From Rhodococcus sp. 4CII (GTDB lineage Bacteria > Actinomycetota > Actinomycetes > Mycobacteriales > Mycobacteriaceae): a DNA stretch of 64,000 bases. Positions 62,917 through 64,000 of the stretch are shown here, in pieces. Below the pieces are notes generated by a model. That model had not been told where the DNA came from, searched no databases, and saw only the letters and a list, made by a program, of their open reading frames with translations. Positions within the stretch are counted from its first letter, which is position 1; each line of letters starts with the position of its first letter. The DNA lies in contig NZ_JACCFE010000002.1 in NCBI RefSeq assembly GCF_014256275.1, positions 6,697,501 through 6,761,500 of the forward strand, given 5' to 3'. Made by a program: the position numbers and the translations under genes.

Positions 62917-64000
62917 ATGCAGTCTTGGTCCGAAACCGCTGTCCCGTCCGTCCCAGGCCAGGGGCCTCCGCTGCGGTTGTTCGACACCGCTGACCGGCAG
63001 GTTCGCCCGGTCACTCCCGGACGTACGGCCACCATGTACGTGTGCGGGATCACCCCGTACGACGCCACCCATCTCGGTCACGCGGCGACGTACCTGACGT
63101 TCGATCTGGTGAACCGGATCTGGCGTGACGCGGGACACGACGTGCATTACGTCCAGAACGTCACCGATGTCGACGACCCGCTGTTCGAGCGTGCCGACCG
63201 CGACGGCGAGGACTGGGTCGTCCTCGGCATGCGCGAGACGGCGCTGTTCCGGGAAGACATGGAAGCCCTGCGGGTGCTGCCCCCGCGCGACTACATCGGT
63301 GCGGTGGAATCGATCGGCGAAGTGATCGAGATGGTCGAGAAGTTCGTCGCGTCCGGCGCCGCCTACGTTGTCGACGACCCTGAATTTCCCGACGTGTACT
63401 TCCGCGCCGACGCGACCGAGCAGTTCGGGTACGAGTCCGGCTACGACCGCGAGACGATGGCGAAGTTCTTCGCCGAGCGCGGCGGCGACCCCGACCGCCC
63501 CGGCAAGCAGAATCCGCTCGATGCGCTCGTGTGGCGTGCGGTGCGTCCGGGGGAGCCGTCCTGGCCGTCGCCGTTCGGTCCCGGTCGTCCCGGCTGGCAC
63601 ATCGAGTGTTCGGCGATCGCGCTCAACCGCATCGGCTCGGGTTTCGACGTGCAGGGTGGCGGCAGCGACCTGATCTTTCCGCACCACGAGTACTCCGCCG
63701 CGCACGCCGAGTCGGCCACGGGAGACCGTCGCTTCGCCCGCCACTACGTGCACACCGGCATGATCGGTCTCGACGGCGAGAAGATGTCGAAGAGTCGCGG
63801 CAACCTCGTGTTCGTGTCGAAACTGCGCGGCGAGGGCGTCGACCCGGCCGCCATCCGCCTGGGACTGCTGTCCGGGCACTACCGGCAGGACCGGCCCTGG
63901 ACCGAGCAGGTGCTCGCCGACGCCCACACCCGGCTGACGCTGTGGAAGGACGCCGCGGCACTCGAGTCGGCGCAGTCGGCGACGGACACGATCGCCCGGT
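62917..64000 (+). CDS. mshC: Mycothiol ligase (L-cysteine:GlcN-Ins ligase) MshC, cut by window end
   Basis: The visible 361 codons match MshC, a cysteinyl-tRNA-synthetase relative that joins Cys to GlcN-Ins in mycothiol synthesis. Motifs: MYVCGITPYDATHLGHA (HIGH-like HLGH), the zinc ligands in YVCG, WHIECS and the EHxH-like HHEY, and GEKMSKSRGNLV (KMSKS). The WHIECSAIAL context and the absence of a tRNA anticodon domain so far distinguish it from CysS. ATG 62917 is used. The 3' end (about 50 codons) lies beyond 64000. In M. tuberculosis cysQ and Rv2132 lie between this gene and Rv2133c; here they do not. Confidence 0.95.
   Translation, partial: MQSWSETAVPSVPGQGPPLRLFDTADRQVRPVTPGRTATMYVCGITPYDATHLGHAATYLTFDLVNRIWRDAGHDVHYVQNVTDVDDPLFERADRDGEDWVVLGMRETALFREDMEALRVLPPRDYIGAVESIGEVIEMVEKFVASGAAYVVDDPEFPDVYFRADATEQFGYESGYDRETMAKFFAERGGDPDRPGKQNPLDALVWRAVRPGEPSWPSPFGPGRPGWHIECSAIALNRIGSGFDVQGGGSDLIFPHHEYSAAHAESATGDRRFARHYVHTGMIGLDGEKMSKSRGNLVFVSKLRGEGVDPAAIRLGLLSGHYRQDRPWTEQVLADAHTRLTLWKDAAALESAQSATDTIAR

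Noticed and set aside
61450..63927. 825-codon frame opposite DUF3090, the SCO1664-type gene and mshC
   Set aside because: It spans three supported genes and their gaps on the other strand and shows only antisense composition.

Overview
The window looks like a chromosomal segment of a high-GC mycolic-acid actinomycete, most likely Rhodococcus (jostii/opacus type). Evidence: GC-rich codon use with many GTG/TTG starts, a cytidine deaminase-free actinobacterial housekeeping gene set, GarA, SteA, MctB, MshC and DUF3090 proteins, and gene order that follows Mycobacterium tuberculosis (Rv numbers below are from memory) over three long stretches. I see no prophage, insertion sequence, integrase or CRISPR array. 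It is mostly core genome with small lineage-specific inserts. Layout: (1) 1-2581 is the 3' part of a 23S rRNA gene, a 5S rRNA gene and a strong hairpin. (2) 2599-19369 is a tightly packed plus-strand block matching Rv1691-Rv1713: RGG-rich TPR protein, glycerol-3-phosphate phosphatase-like HAD protein, small protein, tlyA, nadK, recN, steA, mctB, pyrG, Nudix, a broken xerD, parA-like, scpA, scpB, pseudouridine synthase, cmk and der, closed by tRNA-Pro(GGG). (3) 19600-29645 is an accessory stretch: L,D-transpeptidase, ECF41-type sigma factor with a fused SnoaL domain, MFS exporter, SRPBCC protein, and a TetR-controlled SDR / saccharopine-dehydrogenase-like / acyl-CoA ligase operon, then a CoA-type Nudix hydrolase and a beta-propeller protein. 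(4) 29761-44431 matches Rv1822-Rv1837c: CDP-alcohol phosphatidyltransferase, DUF881-Sbp-DUF881, gcvH, garA, MerR, DUF151, MerR, a tandem glycine riboswitch ahead of gcvP, then on the minus strand a metallophosphoesterase, a VWA protein and glcB. (5) 44562-49532 is another accessory stretch on the minus strand: TauE/SafE permease with a Cys-Cys-ending upstream ORF, a saccharopine-dehydrogenase-like protein, DUF2784, a universal stress protein, and a zinc-ribbon/SDR fusion; tRNA-Leu(GAG) follows. (6) 49802-64000 matches Rv2141c-Rv2130c: M20 peptidase, PEBP protein, pyrD, DUF5703, lipoprotein, small protein, uppP, phosphoglycerate-mutase-like protein, DUF3090, SCO1664-type protein, and mshC cut by the window edge. 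A haem uptake/degradation operon (hmuOTUV) under a DtxR/IdeR-type box, plus an aldo/keto reductase-fold protein, sits inside this block. How the genes work together: block 2 groups nucleotide/NAD metabolism and translation factors with chromosome repair and segregation (RecN, ParA-like, ScpA/B). Block 4 links the glycine cleavage system (GcvH, GcvP) to GarA, the FHA switch of 2-oxoglutarate metabolism, and to malate synthase. The most notable points are the internally deleted xerD in a segregation operon, a likely cysteine-sensing leader peptide ahead of a sulphur permease, an overlapping TetR operator/promoter array, a likely self-recognising ECF41 promoter, two enzyme-fold proteins lacking expected catalytic residues, and a conserved but poorly understood module next to mshC.
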